Shown: piece by piece, positions 7,772 through 16,213 of the stretch
Position numbering within the stretch: the first letter of the stretch is position 1
How the letters are laid out: each line of letters opens with the position of its first letter
DNA from: Mesorhizobium sp.
Lineage (GTDB): Bacteria; Pseudomonadota; Alphaproteobacteria; Rhizobiales; Rhizobiaceae
Assembly (NCBI GenBank): GCA_004020365.1
Contig: SAQR01000022.1
Span: 24,488-88,487 of the forward strand
Reading direction: 5' to 3'
DNA: 64,000 bases
Program-made: the position numbers and the translations under genes
The notes under the pieces: generated by a model
Databases searched by the model: none
Told to the model about the DNA's origin: nothing
Seen by the model: the letters and a program-made list of their open reading frames with translations, nothing else

Positions 7772-7808
7772 CCTATAGTAATAGGTTTCTAGTTCTTTTC
7801 CTATAGTA
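7772..7808. promoter_or_regulatory. Twin CCTATAGTA repeats upstream of the ClpP-like gene
   Basis: CCTATAGTA occurs at 7772-7780 and 7800-7808 in the same orientation, 28 bases apart. A third copy is at 13688-13696 upstream of the integrase-linked HTH gene. No other copy was noticed in the window. The spacing and positions suggest binding sites for an element-encoded regulator; this is inference. Confidence 0.4.
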
Positions 7809-8265
7809 CTCGACCTGGATGCTTTGGAAATCATTCCCAAATGATGTGACCCGATCCACCGAGGTTAACTCATGTCCAAATTCAATCCCCTCCTGCCTGA
7901 GACCGCGGCTTATGCAGCCGATCCGGCTTCGGCATTTATACTTGCCCTATGGTAAGGTTCAGAAGGCCGATCCGTGAGTTCAGAGCTTGAGGCTGATACC
8001 TCAGACGCACGCTGAGTGCTGCAGTGCCGTTGCTGCGAATGATCCACCGAGCAGGAGATCTTCAACCCCTCGCAGCGCTTCCCTGCAACTCACTGGCACG
8101 TGCATCGCCGGGGCTCTGCCGAGGTGGCGGTGGCCCTGGTGTTGGCAGCGCCGACGTCTCGCGACTGAAAGAACCGACCGAGCCGGTTGGCCGCCACTGC
8201 GGACGCAACCTGAGGTGCGGGCGATAGGGGGTGGCCGCCACATACCGCACAATTATTTCACTGGG
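7809..8265. other. Intergenic region without a supported gene
   Basis: A 27-codon frame begins at 7873 (MSKFNPLLPETAAYAADPAS) behind GAGG and ends at 7956; it could be a small gene but nothing supports it further. The rest shows no convincing frame on either strand. Confidence 0.4.
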
Positions 8266-8787
8266 CTAGACCGCCTCGACCTCGCGGAAATTCCGCCACA
8301 GGCGGTTCACGGCGGGGAACAAGTTGTGCACCCCCTCCAGCTGGGCGATACGATCGCGGACGGCAGCCTCGCTGATCACATCGAGCGGCATGCCCATCTG
8401 CTGGAGCCAGAGCGCCGAGAACTGCCAATCAGAACACTTACCACCCGAGAGCCACTCGGCGATCTTGTCCGGGCGATAATATATGCGGTTGCCCTGCCCT
8501 CGCCGCATCGGCTCGGTTGCCGGGCCAAGGTCCCTCATACGCCAGTTCGCCAAAACTTGAATCGAGGTGCCCAGAAACCGTGCTGCAAGGCGAGAGGGTA
8601 TCGGGCGCCATGGAGGAAGGTTTGTCGACATGGCAACCGCGATGAAGTGCTTAATGTCGATGTGCTTGGCGATCCCCTTCGGTGCCCAGTTTGGCAAACC
8701 GTCCGACTGTCCAACCTCTTTTTCTCCAAGATGATAGTTAGAAGAGATATAAGTCTGCATGGTCCGTTGCTCCGCGCACCTGGTCAA
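8266..8787 (-). CDS. HTH (excisionase/MerR-like) protein of the primase operon
   Basis: 173 residues. The centre (PSRLAARFLGTSIQVLANW, then RIYYRPDKIAEWL) is the winged-helix pattern of AlpA/excisionase-type DNA-binding domains. The C-terminal part is helical. Its ATG overlaps the primase stop codon by four bases (ATGA), so the two are translationally coupled. In integrated elements such proteins control replication or excision genes. The first ten residues may be untranslated, since a second ATG lies at codon 10. Confidence 0.7.
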   Translation of the reverse strand: MTRCAEQRTMQTYISSNYHLGEKEVGQSDGLPNWAPKGIAKHIDIKHFIAVAMSTNLPPWRPIPSRLAARFLGTSIQVLANWRMRDLGPATEPMRRGQGNRIYYRPDKIAEWLSGGKCSDWQFSALWLQQMGMPLDVISEAAVRDRIAQLEGVHNLFPAVNRLWRNFREVEAV

Positions 8788-11192
8788 TTGGCCAATTGGA
8801 CTTGGACAGCTGCCGCGACGACTGGCATCAATCCCGATGTGAAGACATCTGAGTCTCTACCCAGCAGAGCAGCTCTGACCTCGTCGTTCGATGCGTCCAT
8901 CCACCGTCCCACTTCCTGCCACGCCCAGACATAGCCACGTTGCGTCACTCCCACAGGGCGCGGAACGGACGTCTTCGTGCTCCGCTTACAATCCCCCAGC
9001 TTCTTCAAGATTGGCGTGATCTGCTGCACGGTAATCGTTCTCTTCATGCGCTCCTCGACGGCGCTGGCCACTTCCTCGGCCAGATACACCGGACGATTGA
9101 ACGGCGAAGAGCCGCTCTCCCGAAGCTCCGCAATGATCTGCTCCGGCACGGATGCGCTAGCCCGGATCAACTCTTCCTTCGCACCGGTTCGCGGCGGCTC
9201 GGCGTTTGCGTCGAAGTCGGAGAGGTCGAAGTTCAGAAGATAGTGCTTGAAGGCGGCAATGCTCTCGTCCGAGAGGCCGGCGTCCACGAGCTGACGATAA
9301 TATGTGTCTTCACGTTTGGCGGCTTCCACCTTGCACACGAAGAGCCGCCGGTCGTCATGCTCGATAGCCATAGGCTTATCGCTGTTAGTCATGATGATGA
9401 TGCCGCGAGGCGTCCGTACGTTAAAAGCATCAATCCCCTTGCGCTCGACAGATTGGATCTCCTCTGTCGCCCATCGCTTAAGGCGGTTGTAAGCCGTCTT
9501 CAGCTCATCGATCTGCAGTTCGTCGAGGGCCAGAAGACGAACATTTCCGAGCTCAGCCTGCCAACGCTCGCCAAGAACGCCACCGTACACCTCACGAACG
9601 TCATTCTCATGGAACATGCGCTTGACTGCCTGCACCAGAAGGTTCTTGCCAACGCCCTGTCTGGATTGCAGCACGATCGCCGACTTGATCTTGGCGGCCG
9701 GCCGCTGGATGAGATGGGCAAGGTATTGAAGGACCCAATGCCTCTCCCCGTCGCCAGGCAGAAGATAGCGAAGGTGATCAAGCCAAAGAGAGGCATCGCC
9801 TTCCGCGGAAGCGATCCCCCCATCCTTCCAGGTATTAAAAGTCCGGACGCCATTTCCCTCGACAATGAGCTTTTCATTCCCGACCAGGAAGTCGTGCTCG
9901 TCGGCCAGACACGACAGTTTCGAATTGCGGAAGGCCGTGCTGGCCAGCTGGTTCTTGCGCATGTTCCGCGTGAAGGAGCGATCGAAATCCTCCTTCGTCT
10001 TGTCTCGCCCCGTCGAGATGTCAAAGAACAGACCCGTTTTTGAGTCGAGCACGTACTTCGCCTGCAGCGGTGCGAGCCCCGGATCTGTGCGGGCCAGCTC
10101 CACCGGAGTCCGAATCACCATTCCTTCCCGGAAGAGGCAGCCTCCGCACTCGGAGTTTGTCGCAGCGATCGTCTGGCACAGCTTAGGGCGGTACTTGCTG
10201 GCGTGATCCAGCTTGTCCTGGGCTTCGCGATAAACGTATCGCGGGTCGCGGGCAGACATCAGATGAAAATAGCGCTGCCCTTGGGGGATGTGCGCCAGAA
10301 TATCAGCGGCGTCCTTCCACTGCGGCTCGGTCAGGCGCTCACTGGCCTCGTCACATGAACGAAGAAAGCTGCAGGCTGTAACCATCGCAAGAGCACCAGC
10401 GGCACTCTTGCTGGCGTCCTCATCCCCCGAGATCATTTCCTGACGAAGTGCGTCAGCCAGGGCATGCCCGCCAGAACGCGACGAACTGTCAGAGCTCTCG
10501 GCTATTCGGGCTGCGACGACGCCTTCCATCTGCTCGAGGGTCCAGGTCCGACCACTTGCCCCGTCCAATATCTGGACGGGCTTGGCCGGCTTGGTCTTAG
10601 GGTTGAACGTTCCCGGCACCCTGAGGACGCGTGCGAGCTCTGCGATCGTGTCCAGCTTGAGCCCATGTCGTTCCCAGACCACCCAAGCCTGCTCGTTCCA
10701 GGCTGACCAGAGTCGCTCAACGCGCCTCCGATCTTCCGACGTCTTCAGAAGCAAGGGCTGCTCGAACTGCCAGATCGGGTAGATCCCCCCACCCGAATGG
10801 ACGATCAGGGTGGGCTCGGGTAGTCCGGCCTCCCCTAGCAACTTGAGCGCCTGCTCTTCGTTTTCCGGGAGGTTTTTGGCGGAGTGCACCCCAGTGGCGA
10901 GGTCGATGTCGAGCGCCAGGAAGGCGACCGCACAGGCCGTGTCTTGCCGCCGCGTCTGTTTGTCGAGGGCTTGCCCATCGTGAAGAGCTACCGCGAGGTA
11001 TCGATGGACTCCATCGGGCTGTGCTGCCAAAAAATCGAAGGCGATTTCTCGACTGCTATACGGAAACACCGTGTGCCGCGGACGCCCACCCGACAATTCG
11101 AACACAACGAGGTTGCCCTCGCTCTCCTGTCCGAACATCTGCTCAATGTAGTCCTTGATTTGCTTCCTGTTGGACTGCATAGCGCTTACCAC
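8784..11192 (-). CDS. Phage/plasmid-type primase-helicase (DUF5906/D5-like)
   Basis: 802 residues. The N-terminal half resembles a RepB/AEP-type primase, with an acidic FLALDIDLAT motif (91-100) and a HSGGGIYPIWQF core (132-143). A Cys cluster (CGGC, near 349-352) may bind zinc. The C-terminal half is an SF3-like helicase: Walker A SRQGVGKN (510-517), Walker B LLALDELQ (553-560) and the sensor-like GIIIMTNSDKP. Such fused enzymes prime and unwind DNA for replication of satellite phages and integrative elements. The start overlaps the end of the upstream gene by seven bases; an ATG at 11180 is an alternative. It suggests the element can replicate after excision. Confidence 0.87.
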   Translation of the reverse strand: MVSAMQSNRKQIKDYIEQMFGQESEGNLVVFELSGGRPRHTVFPYSSREIAFDFLAAQPDGVHRYLAVALHDGQALDKQTRRQDTACAVAFLALDIDLATGVHSAKNLPENEEQALKLLGEAGLPEPTLIVHSGGGIYPIWQFEQPLLLKTSEDRRRVERLWSAWNEQAWVVWERHGLKLDTIAELARVLRVPGTFNPKTKPAKPVQILDGASGRTWTLEQMEGVVAARIAESSDSSSRSGGHALADALRQEMISGDEDASKSAAGALAMVTACSFLRSCDEASERLTEPQWKDAADILAHIPQGQRYFHLMSARDPRYVYREAQDKLDHASKYRPKLCQTIAATNSECGGCLFREGMVIRTPVELARTDPGLAPLQAKYVLDSKTGLFFDISTGRDKTKEDFDRSFTRNMRKNQLASTAFRNSKLSCLADEHDFLVGNEKLIVEGNGVRTFNTWKDGGIASAEGDASLWLDHLRYLLPGDGERHWVLQYLAHLIQRPAAKIKSAIVLQSRQGVGKNLLVQAVKRMFHENDVREVYGGVLGERWQAELGNVRLLALDELQIDELKTAYNRLKRWATEEIQSVERKGIDAFNVRTPRGIIIMTNSDKPMAIEHDDRRLFVCKVEAAKREDTYYRQLVDAGLSDESIAAFKHYLLNFDLSDFDANAEPPRTGAKEELIRASASVPEQIIAELRESGSSPFNRPVYLAEEVASAVEERMKRTITVQQITPILKKLGDCKRSTKTSVPRPVGVTQRGYVWAWQEVGRWMDASNDEVRAALLGRDSDVFTSGLMPVVAAAVQVQLAN

Positions 11193-11545
11193 GCCTTCCT
11201 GCAGAACAAGGTTGTGAGAAACGTCCGCGGATCGTCATGGTCGTAGTGTGCGAACTCACGAATGCGTCGAGTACGATCATCCTTCAGGATGATATCGGCT
11301 GCTCGCCTCACATCGTCGTCGCTGGCGGTGCGAGCCCAGGACTTATAATTCGTAGGCTGCCACCGATAAAACCAATAGCGGTTGCAAGCAAACGCGGGAC
11401 GCGGCTCCGGGCACAGCCCTTCCTTCGCCATTTCGACAAGCGCGTCCCTGGGGATATGAAGCCGTTGTGCGACTTTGAAATCCACAAGCAGGTCCCTAGA
11501 TGTTGCCAAATACTGATAGAGATCGATTGATCTTTTGGGTTCCAT
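11186..11545 (-). CDS. Hypothetical protein, first gene of the primase operon
   Basis: 119 residues (DLYQYLATSRDLLVDFKVAQ, then RYWFYRWQPTNYKSWAR). The first part could form a helix-turn-helix (KVAQRLHIPRDALVEMAKEG) like the DNA-binding helper proteins of plasmid primases. It overlaps the primase start and follows the repeat-rich region 11546-11700. Probably a replication accessory or regulator; no family recognised. Confidence 0.68.
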   Translation of the reverse strand: MEPKRSIDLYQYLATSRDLLVDFKVAQRLHIPRDALVEMAKEGLCPEPRPAFACNRYWFYRWQPTNYKSWARTASDDDVRRAADIILKDDRTRRIREFAHYDHDDPRTFLTTLFCRKAW

Positions 11546-11877
11546 TAGGACACATCCTTTTCAAGTTTGTGGTGATGTGCCTTAGGTGTTGATCGTGTAT
11601 ATTACTCGCAAGTATTGATCGATGATGAGGTGCATCATGACGATGCTCGGTGCATCACTCTTATTTTTTGTGGGGTTGTAATATTAATATTGTGCCCTAG
11701 GACGAATGCCCGCGCCTCCGCAAGTGGTGCGCGCAACAGGTCCAACAAGGGCGCCACTCGACCCGGCCCCGCCTGCGCCAAGACCTGAGCCAGGCCCAAA
11801 GGCTCAAACCCGATCTGCTCACCCAGAACTGCGATCACTGCACGGACGAGGCGCAGGCGCCATCCCCTCTCATAGGG
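11546..11877. other. Repeat-rich, partly AT-rich region, possible origin or operator
   Basis: Direct repeats are present: TTGATCG at 11589-11595 and 11615-11621, GGTGCATCA at 11629-11637 and 11649-11657. They lead into an AT-rich tract (about 11660-11695, TAATATTAATATT). This lies just upstream of the primase operon, as expected for an origin or operator. From 11698 to 11889 the plus strand also reads as a protein-like remnant (CPRLRKWCAQQ...NCDHCTDEAQ) bounded by a stop at its 5' side; I do not call it a gene. Confidence 0.45.
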
Positions 11878-12099
11878 TCAGTCTAGCTTCAGCCTCTGCG
11901 ATCCAATGGCCGTTAAGCACTGTGCGAAGAAAACGGCGCTGAAGCGTCCGCGCGACAGCTTGTTACGGATGTTCGGCGCCTTTTCCTCGACGCCGATGGC
12001 AGCCAGCTTCTCGGCCAGATCGGCGTAGCTTAGGCCCTGGAGTTTTAGCTCAGCCTTCAACACGCCGCTGATCAGCCGCTCCCACTCGGTTTCGGTCAT
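11878..12099 (-). CDS. DUF6471 domain protein
   Basis: 73 residues with the DUF6471 pattern: LKAELKLQGLSYADLAEKLA, NIRNKLSRGRFSAVFF and CLTAIGSQRL. The fold predicted from the pattern is a small HTH-like DNA-binding domain. It is divergent from the gene at 12222, and the interval contains a 32-bp palindrome (12163-12194), making it a candidate local repressor. The ATG at 12099 is the first reasonable start. Confidence 0.78.
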   Translation of the reverse strand: MTETEWERLISGVLKAELKLQGLSYADLAEKLAAIGVEEKAPNIRNKLSRGRFSAVFFAQCLTAIGSQRLKLD

Positions 12100-12162
12100 T
12101 CAGTCATTCTCCCGCAAAAAATCTTCAGCGGCCTATTGAAGGCATGTTTACGCCACTTATGT

Positions 12163-12194
12163 ATCATATACAGTGCAAACGCACTGAATATGAT
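12163..12194. promoter_or_regulatory. 32-bp operator-like palindrome
   Basis: Arms ATCATATACAGTGC and GCACTGAATATGAT flank AAAC; 13 of 14 arm positions pair. It lies in the divergent interval between the DUF6471 gene and the gene at 12222. The size suits a dimeric HTH regulator. Confidence 0.6.
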
Positions 12195-12221
12195 CAACGA
12201 CTAACCCTTAGGAACTTCCAT

Positions 12222-12440
12222 ATGACCATCGACCAGACAGCGGCAAAAGTGCTGACGGACCTCCTGCGCGAACTCTCCTCGGAACTCGATCTTCATTACG
12301 ATGATCACGATTTCCACGCCCTTAGCCAAACAATCGAGACCTTGCGACGTGCCGCTACCCTGATGACGAACGCCGGCCACAAGACCCCTGATGTCTACCA
12401 CCATGTCATGGGCCGCTTCGAGCGGATGACTCGCTCCTAA
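12222..12440 (+). CDS. Small helical hypothetical protein
   Basis: 72 residues, acidic and helical (AAKVLTDLLRELSSELDLHY, then IETLRRAATLMTNA). The start at 12222 was chosen for AGGAAC seven bases upstream and because the longer frame would include the palindrome 12163-12194. No known domain. It may be cotranscribed with 12499. Confidence 0.65.
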   Translation: MTIDQTAAKVLTDLLRELSSELDLHYDDHDFHALSQTIETLRRAATLMTNAGHKTPDVYHHVMGRFERMTRS

Positions 12441-12498
12441 CATAGCGATCCGACATCAGAATTCCACGGCGCCCAACCACCTCTACAGGACTTTCAAA

Positions 12499-13173
12499 AT
12501 GACTCCACCATTCGACTCCTCCATCTCGAGCTCCGACTATCTGGCCGTAGCGCGTGAACGCCACCGGACCGGGACATCTAGACTGAGCGAGGAACCGGCC
12601 TGGATGCTGGGCGACGCGGCCTACGACTGCGGCCTCAACAAGGAGCACGTCGACATCCTGATTGACCCCGTCAACTGGAGCGCCGCCGTTCGCGATGAGA
12701 ACAGGAAGCCCAGGGTGTTCCTCCATGCCCGGATTAATCAGAAGGGAAACGCGGAGATTAACTGGGCGCGAGGTGATTTCGAGATCCTGTATGACGAAGA
12801 TTTTCTGGCCAGGTACGCGGTCGCGGCCCGATCCTCCCACTCGGTCCCATGGCGAAGCCTTGGGGAACTCATGTGGTGGAGGGGCTATGAACTGCTGGTC
12901 AACGATGTCATTACTCACAAATCCCCCACGGCCGCAGCTCTCTTGTATGCCCATGCCGCCCGCCTCAAAGAACTTGCGTCCTTTCTCGCCCGGCACGTGA
13001 ACCTGGTCGGAGCGATGGCGCTCAACTTCACCTATCGGGATGGCGAAGTAACCGCAGCGGACTTCGTGCCAACCATTCCGCCTGATCGGCTGCAGGAGCT
13101 GATCCAGGAGCGCGAACGACGGACGGCCGCGAGGCTTCGGGAGGCCGTCGAGCGCATCGTCCCGAAAGAATGA
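12499..13173 (+). CDS. Hypothetical protein
   Basis: 224 residues, soluble, with a helical C-terminal arm (RLQELIQERERRTAARLREA). Middle motifs such as SLGELMWWRGYELLVNDV and AALLYAHAARLKELASF suggest a mixed alpha/beta fold. There is no catalytic signature, signal peptide or membrane span. AGGACTTTC lies upstream of the ATG. It belongs to the element; function unknown. Confidence 0.68.
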   Translation: MTPPFDSSISSSDYLAVARERHRTGTSRLSEEPAWMLGDAAYDCGLNKEHVDILIDPVNWSAAVRDENRKPRVFLHARINQKGNAEINWARGDFEILYDEDFLARYAVAARSSHSVPWRSLGELMWWRGYELLVNDVITHKSPTAAALLYAHAARLKELASFLARHVNLVGAMALNFTYRDGEVTAADFVPTIPPDRLQELIQERERRTAARLREAVERIVPKE

Positions 13174-13776
13174 TCTTGGAGGATCGTCCCCCGCTCTGCG
13201 CCCGATGAGATCACGATCGCTGGTCTCCCTCCTTCTCAAGCAAGCCTTCGATCGTTCAATGATCCTCCCCAGCACCCACGTTCGGCCACCGCACTCGCCA
13301 CGTTCTTTGCATCTGCTGATCGACAACGGCGCCCTCCTGGAAGCTACAGGGGATCTCGCGCGTGCCATCTCCTCCGTCAGAGGCTCGCCGTCAGTCAAGC
13401 CATCCAACTACAGGCCCGAGGAGGAGCGGCACGGCCCGGTGGATTTTCGGACGGCATTTCTGGCCTGCAACTTCGCCATTAGCTGGGAGGTTTTTGAACT
13501 GGCTCGGCGGCGGGATCTATCGATCGCCCACTCACCTTGGGTCGGAAGGGGAAGGGGTAGACCTTTTTTCGGGAGAAAGGATCGGGTTGTGGCGGGTATG
13601 GTCCCGAACACGGCCCGTATAAAAATTTGATTTTTCAAGTAATAGCATGCGCCGCCACAGGTCGCTCAGCTGTGAAAACCCATTTCCCCTATAGTACCAC
13701 GCAGGAGAGCCATGGAACCGCGGCGATCACGGAACTAGATCTCGGTCAAGTTCCACATGATTTGAGCCGACATCGG
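13174..13776. other. Mostly non-coding interval, possible decayed gene
   Basis: A plus-strand frame from 13205 to 13630 includes a protein-like stretch (VDFRTAFLACNFAISWEVFE) but its ends look untranslated, so I do not call it a gene. The third copy of CCTATAGTA is at 13688-13696, about 80 bases before the HTH gene. Confidence 0.4.
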
Positions 13777-14037
13777 ATGAAGCGACCGTCAAGCCGATTG
13801 CCAGACAACCTCGCACCTGTTGCGGTTAATCTTGACCAAGCTGCCGCGCTCATCGGGATCGGCTCGTCTCTGTTCACCCAGCTAGTGGCTGCGGGCCAAA
13901 TGCCAGAACCAAGGCCAATTGCTTCACGCCTTCTTTGGGACGTGGAGGAGGTAGTTGCCGCCTTTCGCGCGATCCCACATCGGGGCGAGTCCAATAGATT
14001 GGGCATATCGTCCCCATCAAACAACCCCTGGAACTGA
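13777..14037 (+). CDS. AlpA/excisionase-like HTH protein
   Basis: 86 residues from the ATG at 13777. NLDQAAALIGIGSSLFTQLV, EPRPIASRLLWDVEEVVAAF is the winged-helix layout of AlpA/Xis proteins. The last base of its TGA is the first base of the integrase ATG, so the two are coupled, as is usual for excisionase-integrase pairs. The frame is open further upstream (to 13627) but the domain does not need it. It probably directs excision or regulates the integrase. Confidence 0.78.
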   Translation: MKRPSSRLPDNLAPVAVNLDQAAALIGIGSSLFTQLVAAGQMPEPRPIASRLLWDVEEVVAAFRAIPHRGESNRLGISSPSNNPWN

Positions 14038-15194
14038 TGCCTAGAAAGCTACCAAAGGGCGTTTCCCCTGATCGTGACCGACATGGAAATGTGCGCCTGT
14101 ACTTTCGCGCCCTCGGCCGGTCCAAAGTCCGACTACGGGAGAAGCCGGGGACAAAGGAGTTTGAGGCCGAGGTGGCTTGTGCTCGGCTAAACGTTCCCTA
14201 CGCGCCTCAGAAGCTCAGCGGCACCGCGGACCGAAATGAACCGGTGTCCCAGAGGTCCTTTCGCTGGCTATGCCAGGAGTACAAGCGACGTGTAAGGCTC
14301 TCACCCAAAATCTTGGCTCGACGGTCATCGGTTCTCGATGAAATCTGCAACAGCGAGCACAAAAGCGGCAGCAAGCGGGGGACACTCCCCTTCGACCTCC
14401 TGGAGCGGAAGCACGTCCTCGAAATTCGAGATGATCTCCGTTCGACGCCAGGTGCCCAGAATGAGGTCGTGAAGGTCATCTCGGCCATGTACGGTTGGGC
14501 GATTGAGAACGAGATCGTCCGGAGCAATCCAGCTCTCGGGATCAAGCGCCTGAAATCTGGCGATGGATTTCACACATGGTCCGTCGCAGAGGTGCGTCAG
14601 TTCGAGGCACGCCATCCATCTGGCAGCAAGGCACGTCTGGCACTGCATCTGGGACTGTTCACAGGACTGCGTCGCCAGGATCTTGCGATCCTTGGGCGCC
14701 AGCACGTCAGGAATGGGTGGCTACACATCCGGCCCCAGAAGACCAGCAACTCGTCAGGAGTGGAGGTGGAGCTCCCCATTCTTCCCCAGTTGAGGGCGAC
14801 AATCGACGCCAGTGCTTGCGGTGACCTGACCTTCTTGACGTCGGAGTGGGGAAAACCCTTCACCGTTAATTCACTTGGTAACAAAATGCGGGACTGGTGT
14901 GATCAAGCAGAGTTGCCCCACTGCACCCTTCACGGCCTCCGAAAAGCTGGAGCCACTATAGCAGCCGAGAACGGCGCCACGGACGAGCAACTCATGGCGA
15001 TTTTCGGTTGGACCACCAAGCAGCAAACCACGCACTACACGAGGAAGGCGCAACGCCGCCGGATGGCCGGACAGGCCGCCCACCTCTTGGCCATTCCGGA
15101 ACAAAATCAGGACGAAATTGTCCCACCAAAAAGGTCGACAACGAAAAGTGGGACAAAAATCAGAAAAAGCTCCGGTAAATCAACACCCGTATAA
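14037..15194 (+). CDS. int: Tyrosine recombinase (integrase) of the element
   Basis: 385 residues. The catalytic set of the family is visible: Arg212 (TGLRRQDL), Lys235 (RPQKTSN), His299 and Arg302 (LHGLRK), Trp325 (FGWTTK) in place of the second His, and Tyr334 (THYTRKA). The N-terminal part is the arm-binding/core-binding region. It ends seven bases before the CCA of the tRNA-Leu gene, the classic arrangement for an element integrated at a tRNA 3' end. The tail after the Tyr is long and Lys/Thr-rich. Confidence 0.93.
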   Translation: MPRKLPKGVSPDRDRHGNVRLYFRALGRSKVRLREKPGTKEFEAEVACARLNVPYAPQKLSGTADRNEPVSQRSFRWLCQEYKRRVRLSPKILARRSSVLDEICNSEHKSGSKRGTLPFDLLERKHVLEIRDDLRSTPGAQNEVVKVISAMYGWAIENEIVRSNPALGIKRLKSGDGFHTWSVAEVRQFEARHPSGSKARLALHLGLFTGLRRQDLAILGRQHVRNGWLHIRPQKTSNSSGVEVELPILPQLRATIDASACGDLTFLTSEWGKPFTVNSLGNKMRDWCDQAELPHCTLHGLRKAGATIAAENGATDEQLMAIFGWTTKQQTTHYTRKAQRRRMAGQAAHLLAIPEQNQDEIVPPKRSTTKSGTKIRKSSGKSTPV

Positions 15195-15201
15195 AGGTGG
15201 T

Positions 15202-15285
15202 GGTGCCCCTAGCCGGGATCGAACCAGCACTCCTTGCGGAACTCGATTTTGAGTCGAGCGCGTCTACCAATTCCGCCATAGGGGC
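15202..15285 (-). tRNA. tRNA-Leu (anticodon CAA)
   Basis: On the minus strand GCCCCTA starts the acceptor stem and TAGGGGC plus CCA ends it. The anticodon arm is CTCGA-CTCAAAA-TCGAG, with CAA as anticodon (reads UUG). A long variable arm and the T-arm GCTGGTTCGATCCCGGC are present. The 3' end faces the integrase, so this gene is the likely attachment site. I found no convincing second copy of the 3' end within 1-15,200. Confidence 0.95.
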
Positions 15286-15573
15286 TCAGGCCGGGCGGCC
15301 TGGATGGGCGCGGACTATACGGTTGGAGGCCTGTTCGTCAACTGGCCAATTCGGTGTGGCCAATTCCGGGCATGTGGCCTCCGCTCGGCCGCAGCCTTTC
15401 GACTTCGTGAAGCTACGGCCATTGTGCGGCGCGAAAAATCTTTCTAGACAGGCATCGCATTGAAGCGCGTCGCGTCTGAAGAGAGTCATCTGGCGCGCTT
15501 TTGGTCTTGGTTTTTATGCATTGTTGTCCCAAAGGCGCTGCGCATTTTTGGGCGACGTGCATCAGGAGTGCCG

Positions 15574-16161
15574 ATGCTTCGCGGACTTTACGACTGGACC
15601 TTGTCGCTGGCGGCGAAGAAATCCGCCGAATGGTGGCTGGCCTTCATCGCTTTCGTCGAAAGCTCGGTGTTTCTGGTGCCGGCCGACGTGCTCTATTTGC
15701 CGATGGCGCTGTCGCGGCCGGATCGCGCCTATCGCTACGCGCTGGTCGCCACGCTGGCCTCCGTTCTGGGTGGGATAGCCGGCTGGTACATCGGCCACTA
15801 CGCCTATGACACGGTGGCGCGGCCGATCCTTGAATTCTACGGCAAGTATGACGACTTCGAGACACTGCGCGTCTCGGCGGGCACCGGATTCATCGTCCTG
15901 ATGCTGATCACCTCCGGCCTCGCCCATCTGCCGCCGATCAAGGTGGTGACGATCCTGTCCGGCGTCATCGGCACGCCTTTGCTGCTGTTCATCATGCTGG
16001 CGATCGTGGCGCGCGGCGCCCGTTTCCTGTTCCTGGCCTGGCTGCTGCGCCGCTATGGCGAACCGATCCGCGAGTTCATCGAAAAGCGCCTCGGCATGAT
16101 CGCCGGCGCCGGCGCCGCTGCCCTGATTTCGCTCTATATCGTCGTCAAATACGCGTTCTAG
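15574..16161 (+). CDS. DedA/YqaA-family membrane protein
   Basis: 195 residues from the ATG at 15574, which has AGGAG six bases upstream; an ATG at 15460 is in frame but less suited. Hydrophobic helices and the motif FIAFVESSVFLVPADVLYLP place it in the DedA/YqaA (SNARE-associated Golgi) family of polytopic proteins, thought to work in envelope lipid or ion homeostasis. The C-terminus is a final membrane helix. The dsbB-like gene follows closely on the same strand. Confidence 0.85.
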   Translation: MLRGLYDWTLSLAAKKSAEWWLAFIAFVESSVFLVPADVLYLPMALSRPDRAYRYALVATLASVLGGIAGWYIGHYAYDTVARPILEFYGKYDDFETLRVSAGTGFIVLMLITSGLAHLPPIKVVTILSGVIGTPLLLFIMLAIVARGARFLFLAWLLRRYGEPIREFIEKRLGMIAGAGAAALISLYIVVKYAF

Positions 16162-16213
16162 AGTAAGGATGTTCAAATTGACCCATCCCTTGACGGGAAT
16201 GGACGGTAGATCG

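Noticed and set aside
8940-10043. 367-codon plus-strand frame
   Set aside because: It runs opposite the primase-helicase and has no domain features.
11698-11889. Protein-like plus-strand segment with Cys pairs (NCDHCTDE)
   Set aside because: It has a stop at its 5' side and no start codon, and the opposite strand also reads as protein-like. Not enough for a gene or pseudogene.
12406-13407. 333-codon minus-strand frame
   Set aside because: It lies opposite the gene at 12499, is rich in Arg/Gly/Pro and has no motif; a shadow frame.
13205-13630. Plus-strand frame of 141 codons
   Set aside because: It has a partly protein-like middle but no ribosome binding site, odd ends and no known pattern. 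Left as possible decay only.
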